From Actinophytocola sp050699935 (lineage in GTDB: Bacteria; Actinomycetota; Actinomycetes; Mycobacteriales; Pseudonocardiaceae), in assembly GCF_050699935.1 (NCBI RefSeq), contig NZ_JBOHGB010000009.1, positions 37,659 through 101,658 of the forward strand: a stretch of DNA of 64,000 nucleotides, in the 5' to 3' direction. Below are positions 9,005-17,837 of this stretch, one piece after another. Position 1 is the stretch's first letter. The number at the start of each line of letters is the position of its first letter. A program made the translations under genes and the position numbers. Below the pieces are notes generated by a model. It searched no databases. It was not told the origin of the DNA and worked only from the letters and a program-made list of their open reading frames with translations.

Positions 9005-11766
9005 TCAGGTGGGCAGTGGATCGATATCGCAGTTGGCTCGAATTTGCCGGGTCGCATCGACCGTCGCGAGATGCTCCTCCCCGAGCGCACGCCGGTATTG
9101 TTCGACCGTTCCCGCATACTGGCTCGCGGCTTCCGCCTCACGGCCCACCGACATCAGGTCGAGCGCGACGTTGAGGCTTGCCGCCAGTGCAGTGGGGTGA
9201 TCGTTGCCGAGCACCCTCCGGGCCCTTTCCAACGCCTCGACTCCGACGGAGAGCGCCGCCTCGTGGTCGTTCAGCTCGGCGAGATCACTGGCCAGGTTGA
9301 TCGCGCACACGATGGCGTACGGGTGATCCGGGCCGAGAGCGATCCGCAGCTCCTCCAGCGACCGCTCGTCGAGCTGCCGCGCGCCGGCCGCGTCGCCGCG
9401 CGACCGCAGCACCACCGCGAGATCGACCGCCGCGGCCATGGTGTGCGGGTGACGCTCACCGAGGTTGACGCGATACCGCTCGTAGGTCTGCTCCCCCAAC
9501 TTGCGCGCCGCGTCCAGCTCCCCCGCGTGCCGCAGGTCGATCGAATACCCGACCGCACACGCCATGGCACTCGGGTGGTCGTCCCCGTAGCGGCGCCGGA
9601 ACAACTCGATCACGTGCCTCGACAGCTCGATGGCGCCACCGTGGTCGCCGGCCTTTCGTCGTGCCACGGTGAGATAACCGAGTCGGCGCAGGGTGTCCAA
9701 CTTGTCCTCGCCGAGCAGCTCACGCACTCGCCGCGCCATTCGCTCGTGCTCGTCGCGAGCATGCTTGTAGTCGCCGAGCTCGCGGCGGTCGATGTACATC
9801 CCGCTCTGGGTGTTCAGCGTGTCGACGCTGTCATCTGCTCGCTCATCCGGTTCCTGAGCACCACTTGCACGAGCCTGTGCAGTTGCAGCGTGTTCGTCCG
9901 GTGGTCGATCTTGGCGAGGCTGTACTGGTGGATGGCGCGAATGGCCCGGCCGAGGTGCATGGGATCGCGGAGTGCGGCCTCCAGCTCCGGCGACATCCGA
10001 ATGCCGCGAACCCCGTTGAAGAGGGTACGGGTGATCGGTTCGGGTGCGAAGAACGCGCACACCTGGAGTAGCTGGTGTGCTGCCGGGTTTCGCTGCTCCA
10101 GCACGTCGAACGACACGTTCCAGGCGGCGGCCACGGGCATCTCGTACCCCATCGGCGCCGACGTGCTGAGAATCTCGGCGACCTTCTCGTCGAACAGTCT
10201 CAGGTATTCGCTGACGGGCATTCCGGTCTCGAACCGCCACGCCGCTGCCTGCTCGACGGCCAGGGGCAGGTCACCCAGCTTCTCGGCGAGCTCGTCGGCC
10301 TCGCTGTCGGTGATGTCCGGCCCGCGCTTGCGCAACAGGGCGATGCTCTCCTCACGCCGGAACACGCTGATCTCGAGCGGGCTGGCGACCGTGGCCCATT
10401 CCGGGTTGCGTGAGGTGATGAGGATCTGACCGGGGCCGTTGGCCGGGAAGTACTCGCGAATGACGTCGACGCTTTCCGCGGCGTCGAAGACGAGGAGCCA
10501 CCGCGAGTACGGCTCGCCCAGGCGCAGTGCCTCGCGGACGGCGGGCACGGCGGTGTGCACCTCGGACGAGCCGGGCAGGCCGAGTTGCTGGGCCAGCTCG
10601 GCGAGCGCCTTGCGCACCTGGGACATCTGGGCGGCCTGGATCCACCACACCACGTCGTAGTCGTCGAGGTGCCGGTAGATGTACTCGACCGCGATCTGCG
10701 TCTTGCCGATCCCGCCCATTCCGTGCAGCGCGGCGGGAAGCACCGCCGTGGTCCCGCCTTCGGACAGCCGCTGGTTGAGCCGGTCGAGGAGCTCGGCCCG
10801 TCCGGTGAAGAGCAGGTTCCTGGTCGGAATCTCACCCCAGACCACCGGTACCCGCTCGTCCCGGGCCTGGGTCAGCAGCTGCTCGCCGGGGGTCGGTGGC
10901 GAGATTGACAACGTGGTCGTCTCGTCGCCAGCGGGCCATACGTCCGGGAGACGCGGTTCCGCGGGCTCGACGTCGCCGCCGGTGGTGCCGGGCACCGCGG
11001 TCGGAATCGGCGGCCGGGCGCCGTCGGCGGCACGCAGCACGAGCGGGTCACCCGGTTCCACGTCGCGAAAGCGACCGTCGATCTCCGACACCGTGACGAG
11101 CAGGCGCTGAATGTCGATTCTGGTGAAGACCTTCTGCTGCTGTTCCAGTCCATCCGGTCCCGGGGACCGCAATGGGCCGGTCATCCGGTGGCCGCGCAAC
11201 AGGAGCCACGCGGAGGAACTGGTTTCCTTCACGTCGACCGCGATCCGCGTGTACTGGTCGGGGTTGGCTCCCGGGTCCTGGCGGATCACCTCGTCGTAGA
11301 AGTGGTCGGAGGCGATTATCGCCAGCGTCGCGTTCGACCTGCGCAACGCGTTCTTGGCCTCCTCGGCCTCCACGATGCGGAACGTGAAATTGACCGCGGG
11401 GCTCACCGCGCCGTGCTCGTTGAACCGGACCTCGCCGTCGTGCAGCCCCACGCGGAGTTGCACGACCGCGGCCTCGGAGTGAATCGCGTTGTGCCTCTTG
11501 AGCCCCGCCTCCAGCCTGTCCGGCAGTCGATCGGCAAGCAGCCGTTTGGGAATATCCGGTGGTAGCAGGACCAGAACACCGTCACCCCGGTCCGCGACGA
11601 CACAATCGTCCGCCCTGAGGTTGACGCCGGCCTCGACGAATGCCTGCGCCAGCATCCGGTACAGGCTGTCGTGCATCTCGTCCTGGTGCGTCGACGTGCG
11701 CGCGGGATTGGTGAACCCCGCGATATCGACGACGACGATTGTCCGGTGCAGCGGCAGCTCCGGCAC
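9005..11766 (-). pseudogene. FxsT-like protein, copy 3: about 637-bp deletion removes the first TPRs and breaks the frame
   Basis: The N-terminal reading frame (GTG 11766, after GGAGGGGAGGGG) encodes an intact cyclase-like domain (DIAGFT, RGDG) and a complete NTPase (GGIGKTQ, LLVFDAAE, ITSRN, GDLPLA), then stops at 9814 just after RNRMSEQM. The remaining TPRs (DSVDTLNTQ to the tail NCDIDPLPT) continue in a different frame down to 9005. Compared with copy 1, the stretch between positions equivalent to 4316 and 3679 is missing. The junction at 9834-9832 is an ATG present at both ends in copy 1. A 650-residue cyclase-NTPase protein without TPRs could still be made, so partial function cannot be excluded. 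Confidence 0.8.
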
Positions 11767-11818
11767 TGGCCATCCCCTCCCCTCCGATGTCGCGGTCGAC
11801 CGGACCACAGACCAGTAG

Positions 11819-11855
11819 ATTTCATCACGACTTCGGCCGGTGGGACAGTGGTCAA
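11819..11855 (-). promoter_or_regulatory. Conserved upstream block of FxsT-like copy 3 (probable promoter)
   Basis: Minus-strand TTGACC (11855-11850), CTGTCC, CCGGCCGAAGTC and TGATGAAAT in the same order and spacing as before copy 1, and at the same distance (53 bp) from the start codon. The pseudogene copy 2 has no such block. Confidence 0.45.
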
Positions 11856-11936
11856 AGGGCGGACACTTCTGGCACGAAACCGTGCCAAGGCACGACGTCG
11901 CCCGGATATGTCGCTCCTTGGACGGCTACCACGGCG

Positions 11937-11962
11937 GGCGGGCCGATCGTCTCCGGCCCGCC
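11937..11962 (-). terminator. GC-rich hairpin after ndk
   Basis: Perfect 9-bp stem GGCGGGCCG / CGGCCCGCC with an eight-base loop, 12 bases past the ndk stop codon. It lies between the ndk 3' end and the upstream region of FxsT-like copy 3. Typical GC-rich actinobacterial terminator without a strong T-run. Confidence 0.6.
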
Positions 11963-11974
11963 GCCTTGGTCACG

Positions 11975-12382
11975 TCAGAGGCCGGGGAACCACAGGTCGA
12001 TCTCGCGCTTGGCCGACTCCGCCGAGTCCGAGCCGTGCACGATGTTGTACTGCACCTCGACCGCGTAGTCGCCGCGGATGCTGCCGGTGTTCGCCTGGAC
12101 CGGGTTGGTGGCGCCGGCCAGCTGCCGGAACGCCGCGATCGCGTTCTCGCCCTCGACGACCATCGCGACCAGTGGGCCACCGGTGATGAACTCGAGCAGC
12201 GACTCGTAGAACGGCTTGCCGGCGTGCTCGGCGTAGTGCTGCTCGGCCACCGCGCGCTCGACGTTGCGCAGTTCCAGGGCGGCCAGCGTCAGGCCCTTGC
12301 GCTCGATTCGGGAGATGACCTCGCCGACCAGCCCACGGCTGACACCGTCCGGCTTGACCAGGACCAACGTACGCTCGCTCAC
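11975..12382 (-). CDS. ndk: Nucleoside diphosphate kinase
   Basis: Transfers the gamma phosphate of ATP to nucleoside diphosphates through a phospho-histidine, balancing the (d)NTP pools in the cytosol. At 135 residues it is full family length. The catalytic His is H116 in NIVHGSDS, the NDK signature; LVKPDGV at residues 8-14 carries the conserved Lys, and NTGSIRGDY (98-106) binds nucleotide. The GTG start at 12382 has AAGGAG at good spacing. It is divergent from a GntR-type regulator, with 65 bp between the starts, and equivalent to Rv2445c at the head of the ndk-folC-valS block of mycobacteria. Confidence 0.97.
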   Translation of the reverse strand: MSERTLVLVKPDGVSRGLVGEVISRIERKGLTLAALELRNVERAVAEQHYAEHAGKPFYESLLEFITGGPLVAMVVEGENAIAAFRQLAGATNPVQANTGSIRGDYAVEVQYNIVHGSDSAESAKREIDLWFPGL

Positions 12383-12447
12383 GACACTCCTTCATTGAAA
12401 CCGTGGTACGGCCGCAGCCTAGCGTCCGGCCCAGAACCGTTACCGTG

Positions 12448-12816
12448 ATGGCCGTGCCAGCCGCCCTGATCACGATCGACACCGACTCGCCGCAACCTCC
12501 GTTCGAGCAGGTGCGTTCCCAACTGGCCCGCCAGATCAGCGACCGCACGCTGGCCGTCGGCACCCGGCTGCCGACGGTCCGCGGGCTCGCCACGGACCTG
12601 GGCCTGGCCGCGAACACCGTCGCCCGGGCGTACCGGGAGCTCGAGGAGGCCGGGCTGGTCGAGACCCGCGGCCGGGCCGGGACGTTCGTCAGCGCACTCG
12701 GCTCGCGCAGCCGGGTGGCGCTGAGGCAGGCGGCCGCCGAGTACGCGGCCACCGCACACGCGTTGGGCATCGACCCCGGCGAGGCCCTCGAGGCGGTCCG
12801 CGCCGCACTCCACTGA
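12448..12816 (+). CDS. Short GntR-family (YtrA-type) transcriptional regulator
   Basis: A 122-residue DNA-binding protein with the winged helix-turn-helix of GntR proteins: PPFEQVRSQLARQI, then GTRLPTVRGLATDLGLAANTVARAYRELEEAGLVETRGRAGTFV in pieces across residues 15-80, followed only by a short helical tail. The brief C-terminus places it in the YtrA-like subgroup, which often controls ABC transporters, but no transporter is adjacent. It is divergent from ndk. ATG 12448 was chosen; GTG 12445 directly precedes it and no strong ribosome site separates them. Target genes cannot be told from the sequence. Confidence 0.85.
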   Translation: MAVPAALITIDTDSPQPPFEQVRSQLARQISDRTLAVGTRLPTVRGLATDLGLAANTVARAYRELEEAGLVETRGRAGTFVSALGSRSRVALRQAAAEYAATAHALGIDPGEALEAVRAALH

Positions 12817-12965
12817 GCCGCCGGCACCCGTCGCCGGCGCCTCGTGGCCGATCGCGGGTGTTGCGGGTCGACGCCGACGCAGAGCGGGCGCCCATTGCCC
12901 GGTGGCGGGCGCGTCACGTCAGCCCGTGTATGGCCACCGGTTGGCGAAGGCCGGGCCCCCAACAT

Positions 12966-13213
12966 CCAACTTACCGGCAGGCACCGACAATCCCGACGCG
13001 CTCACACAAATCTGTGGACACCCGTCGACATTGTGGACAACCGCAAGGGGGTCCCCTGCTTTCCAGCCTACCGGCGAGCACTGACGATTCCGGGAGCTGA
13101 CATGGATCTGTGGACACCCGCTGGCATTGTGGACAACCTCAGGGGGTCCCCCTGTTTCCACTGTACCGGCGGGGGCGGACATTTTCGGGCCGGTGGCGAT
13201 CTTGCCTGTGGAC
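12966..13213. repeat. Three tandem copies (about 96 bp) of a dispersed intergenic element with DnaA-box-like motifs
   Basis: Fills most of the 412-bp gap between convergent genes. Units 1 and 2 each contain TGTGGACA (13013, 13109) followed exactly 19 bp later by TGTGGACAA (13032, 13128), the complement of the DnaA-box consensus TTGTCCACA. A CCA..CTA-CCGG core lies about 46 bp upstream of each first box (12966, 13063, 13158), and G5 runs begin at 13047 and 13142. Unit 3 is degenerate, with one TGTGGAC at 13207. The same layout recurs at 19289-19358 and 46115-46206. No coding potential was seen. Confidence 0.7.
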
Positions 13214-13228
13214 GGCGGGAGCCGTCGA

Positions 13229-13666
13229 TCAGTCTTCTGTGGACTCAGCGGATTTCGCGGACTCGTCCGACTCCGTGGGCCGCTGGCTGGGGAGGCGACC
13301 TTCGGCCATGCGTTTGGCCACGTCCCAACGCATCCAAAGCAGGATCGTCCACACGAGACCAAATATCAGCCCGAGGACACCCAGTGCGGGCAGCGCCACC
13401 CAGCAGACGATCATCACCACCTGCAGGCCCACCGCGACCCATATTCCCCACGGCTTGCGCACTACGGCGCACGTCAGCAGCAGGAGCAGCGCCAGCGCGC
13501 CGACCAGCACACCCTGCCACGTGTCCATGCCGCTGCCCAGGTTCGCCACCACCGGGATCGACAGCAGCACCGCGATCATCTCGAGCAGCAGCGTCATCGC
13601 CATGACTCCGGCGAAGGACTTCAGCGGATCGGCCTTCTCCCTCGCCGCGCTCATCGCCCGCTCCAC
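13229..13666 (-). CDS. DUF4233 membrane protein
   Basis: A 145-residue integral membrane protein of unknown role. Hydrophobic segments lie near residues 18-36 (VMAMTLLLEMIAVLLSIPVV), 50-66 (VLVGALALLLLLTCAVV), 72-95 and 97-112. They are followed by an acidic serine-rich tail (ESDESAKSAESTED) that should stay in the cytoplasm. It sits 22 bp downstream of folC on the same strand, the constant neighbour of this family in actinobacteria (Rv2446c), and is probably co-transcribed with it. The start is GTG 13666 after GGGAGG; ATG 13654 is an alternative. Confidence 0.85.
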   Translation of the reverse strand: MERAMSAAREKADPLKSFAGVMAMTLLLEMIAVLLSIPVVANLGSGMDTWQGVLVGALALLLLLTCAVVRKPWGIWVAVGLQVVMIVCWVALPALGVLGLIFGLVWTILLWMRWDVAKRMAEGRLPSQRPTESDESAKSAESTED

Positions 13667-13688
13667 TCCGCCGCTGACCTCCCTGGGC

Positions 13689-15050
13689 TCACGCGGGCTC
13701 CTTGCCGAACAGCGCCCGCGCCTCGCCGGCGGTGACCACCGAGCCCGTGATCACGACACCGACGCCGGACAGCGGCTCCTCCGCGTCCTCCTCGGCCAGC
13801 CCGATCGCCGCCTCGACGGCATCGTCCAGCCGCGGGTACACGCTCACCCGGTCCACGCCGAACACCTCGGTAGCGACGTCCGCCAGCCCGGTCGGGTCCA
13901 TCGCGCGCTCCGAGGAGTTCGTCGTGATCACGACCTCCGCCAGCACCGGCTCGAGCGCGGACAGGATGCCCGCAGCGTCCTTGTCCCGCATGACACCCAC
14001 GACGCCGACGAGCTTGCGGAACGCGAAGTCGGACTCGAGCGCGTCGGCGAGCGCGCGGGCGCCGTGCGGGTTGTGCGCGGCGTCGACGAACACGCTCGGC
14101 GCCGAGCGCACCCGCTCCAGCCGGCCGGGCGCGGTCACCGACGCGAAGCCCTCGCGGACCGCCTCGGCGTCCAGCGAACGCTGCGCGCCGGCACCGAAGA
14201 ACGCCTCCACGGCCGCGAGGGCGAGCGCCGCGTTGGCCGCCTGGTGCGGGCCGTGCAGCGGCAGGAAGATCTCGTCGTACGCACCGCCGAGCCCCTGCAG
14301 CTTCAGCAGCTGCCCGCCGACCGCCACGTCGCGGCGCAGCACGCCGAACTCCATGCCCGCCCGCGCCACGGTGGCGTCCACCTCGGCGCACCGTTCCAAC
14401 AGGACAGTCGCGACCTCCGGGGCCTGCTCGGCGAGCAGCGCGATCGAGCCCGCCTTGATGACCCCGGCCTTCTCCCGCGCGATGCCGACGACATCCGTGC
14501 CGAGGTACTCGACGTGGTCCACCCCCACCGGGCCGACGACCGCGACCCGGGCGTCCGCCACGTTGGTCGCGTCCCAGGTCCCGCCGAGGCCGACCTCGAG
14601 CACCGCCGCGTCGACCGGCGCGTCGGCGAACGCCGCGAACGCCATGCCGGTGAGCACCTCGAACTTCGACAGTCGCACCTCGGCGCCGCGGTCGATCATC
14701 TCCACGTACGGCTCGACGTCCCGGTAGACCTCGACGTAGCGTTCCGGCGCGATCGGCGCGGAGTCGACCGCGATCCGCTCGGTCACCAGCTGCAGGTGCG
14801 GGCTGGTGAACCGGCCGACCCGCAGGCCGATCCGGGTGAGCAGCGCGTCGATCATCCGGGCCACCGACGTCTTGCCGTTGGTACCGGCGACGTGCAGCAC
14901 GGGGTAGGTCCGGTGCGGGTCGCCGAGCAGGTCGACGAGCGCCGCGATCCGGGTCAGCGACGGCTCGATCTTCGACTCGGGCCAGCGGGTGTTGAGCTCC
15001 GCCTCGACCTGCCGGAGATCGTCCCAGCCGGAATCATCCACTGTAGACAC
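13689..15050 (-). CDS. folC: Folylpolyglutamate synthase / dihydrofolate synthase
   Basis: ATP-dependent ligase that adds glutamate to dihydropteroate and extends folate polyglutamate tails. At 453 residues it is normal length for the bifunctional enzyme. The P-loop is AGTNGKTSVARM (about residues 52-63), and folate-binding and Mur-ligase-type features follow: SPHLQLVTERI, GLGGTWDATN and VDAAHNPHGA in the C-terminal domain. The GTG start at 15050 directly follows the valS stop codon (TGA GTG), so the two are translationally coupled. It heads the folC-DUF4233 pair and corresponds to Rv2447c. Confidence 0.95.
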   Translation of the reverse strand: MSTVDDSGWDDLRQVEAELNTRWPESKIEPSLTRIAALVDLLGDPHRTYPVLHVAGTNGKTSVARMIDALLTRIGLRVGRFTSPHLQLVTERIAVDSAPIAPERYVEVYRDVEPYVEMIDRGAEVRLSKFEVLTGMAFAAFADAPVDAAVLEVGLGGTWDATNVADARVAVVGPVGVDHVEYLGTDVVGIAREKAGVIKAGSIALLAEQAPEVATVLLERCAEVDATVARAGMEFGVLRRDVAVGGQLLKLQGLGGAYDEIFLPLHGPHQAANAALALAAVEAFFGAGAQRSLDAEAVREGFASVTAPGRLERVRSAPSVFVDAAHNPHGARALADALESDFAFRKLVGVVGVMRDKDAAGILSALEPVLAEVVITTNSSERAMDPTGLADVATEVFGVDRVSVYPRLDDAVEAAIGLAEEDAEEPLSGVGVVITGSVVTAGEARALFGKEPA

Positions 15051-17681
15051 TCAGGCCCCGGGCAGCAGGTCGAGGCGCGCGGTGATCCGATCGATCTCGG
15101 CGGCGGCGAGCTCGCGTCGTGCCTTGATCTTCGCGACCACCTCGGCCGGCGCCTTGCCCGTGAAGTTGGGGTTGTTGAGCTTCGCGTCGGTGCCGGCGAG
15201 CTCCTTCTCCGCCGCCGCCAGATCCTTCGTGAGCCGCTTGCGTTCGGCGGTGACGTCGACGGTGCCGGACAGGTCCAGCTCCACGTGCACGGTACCGTCG
15301 GCCAGCGCCACCTCGAGCGACGTGCTCGTCGTGAAACCCTCGCCGGGCTCCTCCAGCCGGGCGAGCGCGGCCACCGCCGGCGCCAACGCGGAAAGGCCCG
15401 CGGCGTCCACACCGGACAGTCGGGCCGGCACCCGCTGGCCGGGCTTGAGCCCCTGGTCGGACCGGAACCGGCGGATCTCGGTGACGAGCTTCTGGACCCC
15501 GGCGATCCGGCGCGCCGCGTCGTGGTCCGCCGGGTGCCGGTCGGCCGTCGGCCAGGTCGCCACGACGAGGGACTCGCGGCCGGTCAGCGTGGTCCAGAGC
15601 CGCTCGGTGACGAACGGGATCAGCGGGTGCAGCAGGCGCAGCACGATGTCGAACACGTGGCCCAGCACGGCGCGCGTCGCCTCGGCCCGCTCGCCGCCGT
15701 CGGCCATCTGGACCTTGGCCACCTCGAGGTACCAGTCGCACAGCTCGTCCCAGGTGAAGTGGTAGAGCGCGTCGCACAGCTTGGCGAACTGGTAGCCCTC
15801 GAACAGATCGTCCACTTCGGACACGACGGCGTCCGTGCGGTCGAGGATCCAGCGGTCGGCGTCGGTGAGCGCCGCGCGCGCCGGCAACTCGCCGGCCACG
15901 GTCGCGCCCTGCATGAGCGCGAACCTGGTGGCGTTCCACAGCTTGTTGCCGAAGTTGCGTGAGCCGCCCGCCCACTCCTCGGAGATCGCCATGTCCGCCC
16001 CCGGGTTGGCGCCGCGGGCGAGGGTGAACCGCGTGGCGTCCGCGCCGAAGCGGTCGAGCCAGTCGAGCGGGTCGATGACGTTGCCCCGCGACTTGGACAT
16101 CTTCTTACCCGTGGCGTCGCGCACCAGACCGTGCAGGAACACGTGGTCGAACGGTTGCACGCCGTCCATCGCGTACAGGCCGAACATCATCATCCGGGCG
16201 ACCCAGAAGAACAGGATGTCGTACCCGGTGACCAGCAGGTGGTTCGGGTAGAACCGCTCGAGGTCCGCGGTGTGGTCCGGCCAGCCCAGCGTCGAGAACG
16301 GGAACAGTGCCGAGGAGAACCACGTGTCCAGCACGTCGGGGTCCTGTTGCCAGCCCTCGCCCTCGGGCGGCTGTTCGTCCGGCCCGACGCAGACGACCTT
16401 GTCGTCGGGGCCGTACCAGACCGGGATGCGGTGGCCCCACCACAGCTGGCGCGAGATGCACCAGTCGTGCATGTTGTCGACCCAGTCGAAGTAGCGCTTG
16501 GCGAGCTCCGGCGGGTGGATCGTGGTCCGGCCGTCCCGCACCGCGTCCCCGGCGGCCTTCGCGAGCGGCTCGACCTTGACGAACCACTGCAGCGACAGCC
16601 GCGGCTCGACCACCGTGCCGCAGCGGGTGCAGTGCCCGACCGCGTGGACGTAGGGCCGCTTCTCCGCGACGATGCGGCCCTGCGAGCGCAACGCCGCGAC
16701 GACGGCGGGCCGCGCCTCGAACCGGTCCAGGCCTTCGAACGGGCCGTGCACGGTGATCACCGCGCGCTCGTCCATGATCGTGAGCGCGGGCAGCTGGTGG
16801 CGCTGGCCGATCTCGAAGTCGTTCGGGTCGTGTGCCGGGGTGACCTTCACCGCACCGGTGCCGAACTCCGGGTCGACGTGCTCGTCCGCGACGACCGGGA
16901 TCATCCGGCCGGTCAGTGGCAGCTCGACCTCGGTGCCGATCAGGTGCCGGTAGCGCCCGTCGTCGGGGTGCACCGCGACCGCGGTGTCGCCGAGCATGGT
17001 CTCGGCGCGCGTGGTGGCCACGACGATCGAGCGGTCGCCGTCCCCGTAGCGGATGGAGATGAGCTCGCCCTCGTCGTCGGAGTGCTCGACCTCGATGTCC
17101 GACAACGCCGTGTGGCAGCGCGGACACCAGTTGATGATCCGCTCGGCCCGGTAGATCAGTCCGTCCTCGAACAGCCGCTTGAAGATCGTCAGCACGGCCC
17201 GGGACAGGACGTCGTCCATGGTGAACCGCTCGCGGCTCCAGTCGACGCCGTCGCCCATCCGGCGCATCTGGTTGAGGATCTGTCCGCCGGACTGGGCCTT
17301 CCACTCCCAGACCCGGTCGACGAACGCCTCCCGGCCCAGGTCGTGGCGGGACTTGCCCTCGCCGGCGAGCTCGCGCTCGACGACGTTCTGGGTGGCGATG
17401 CCGGCGTGGTCCATGCCGGGGAGCCACAGCGTCTCGTAGCCCTGCATGCGGCGGCGGCGGGTCAGCGCGTCCATGAGGCTGTGCTCGAGCGCATGTCCCA
17501 TGTGGAGGCTGCCGGTGACGTTCGGCGGCGGGATGACGATGCAGAACGCGGGCCTCTCGCCGTGCGGGTCCGCGCCGAAGTAGCCGGCGTCCACCCATCG
17601 CTGGTACAGGTCCGCCTCTACCGCCGCCGGCTCCCAGGCCGGAGGTAGGTCGGTGGTCCGTCGCGATGAGGTTTCAGTCAC
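15051..17681 (-). CDS. valS: Valyl-tRNA synthetase
   Basis: Class I aminoacyl-tRNA synthetase that charges tRNA-Val. At 876 residues it is the usual length. The ATP-binding HIGH-type motif is PPNVTGSLHMGH near residue 50. The KMSKS loop is GKKMSKSRGNVIDP. A large CP1 editing insertion lies between them, a zinc-like CPRC pair occurs in the insertion region, and the C-terminal coiled-coil arm carries KEL-rich helices. The reading frame runs open far upstream (to 18302), but homology begins at the GTG at 17681 (MTETSSRR), and the upstream part lies over a plus-strand gene. It is coupled to folC and corresponds to Rv2448c. Confidence 0.96.
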   Translation of the reverse strand: MTETSSRRTTDLPPAWEPAAVEADLYQRWVDAGYFGADPHGERPAFCIVIPPPNVTGSLHMGHALEHSLMDALTRRRRMQGYETLWLPGMDHAGIATQNVVERELAGEGKSRHDLGREAFVDRVWEWKAQSGGQILNQMRRMGDGVDWSRERFTMDDVLSRAVLTIFKRLFEDGLIYRAERIINWCPRCHTALSDIEVEHSDDEGELISIRYGDGDRSIVVATTRAETMLGDTAVAVHPDDGRYRHLIGTEVELPLTGRMIPVVADEHVDPEFGTGAVKVTPAHDPNDFEIGQRHQLPALTIMDERAVITVHGPFEGLDRFEARPAVVAALRSQGRIVAEKRPYVHAVGHCTRCGTVVEPRLSLQWFVKVEPLAKAAGDAVRDGRTTIHPPELAKRYFDWVDNMHDWCISRQLWWGHRIPVWYGPDDKVVCVGPDEQPPEGEGWQQDPDVLDTWFSSALFPFSTLGWPDHTADLERFYPNHLLVTGYDILFFWVARMMMFGLYAMDGVQPFDHVFLHGLVRDATGKKMSKSRGNVIDPLDWLDRFGADATRFTLARGANPGADMAISEEWAGGSRNFGNKLWNATRFALMQGATVAGELPARAALTDADRWILDRTDAVVSEVDDLFEGYQFAKLCDALYHFTWDELCDWYLEVAKVQMADGGERAEATRAVLGHVFDIVLRLLHPLIPFVTERLWTTLTGRESLVVATWPTADRHPADHDAARRIAGVQKLVTEIRRFRSDQGLKPGQRVPARLSGVDAAGLSALAPAVAALARLEEPGEGFTTSTSLEVALADGTVHVELDLSGTVDVTAERKRLTKDLAAAEKELAGTDAKLNNPNFTGKAPAEVVAKIKARRELAAAEIDRITARLDLLPGA

Positions 17682-17837
17682 GCTCGCAGAGTCTACGAAC
17701 CGCGCTGACCGGCGTGCACTCGAGTTCCCCCCGACGGTGGTTGTTAACGCCGCGAACGGTCGAATCGATGTGCTGATTGTCTGAGAGACCTTGTTTTTCC
17801 TGGTTGACGACTCAACAACGGCACACTTGGGGAGCAG

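Noticed and set aside
2832..11766. Anti-phage STAND (Avs-like) defence genes
   Set aside because: NB-ARC plus TPR would fit, but the conserved entry motif, the neighbouring precursor and the HExxH gene match FxSxx-COOH system proteins better. No nuclease or other effector domain is seen, though a defence role is not excluded.
13013..13136. Possible origin of replication because of DnaA-type boxes
   Set aside because: No dnaA, dnaN, parAB or AT-rich unwinding region; boxes occur as an element in three gaps of the window.
12966..13213. Possible CRISPR array
   Set aside because: Units of about 96 bp, no short spacers, related single copies elsewhere and no cas genes.
13110..15962. 950-codon plus-strand open frame across folC and valS
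   Set aside because: Antisense to two clear enzymes and it crosses their boundary; composition is typical of shadow frames in high-GC DNA.
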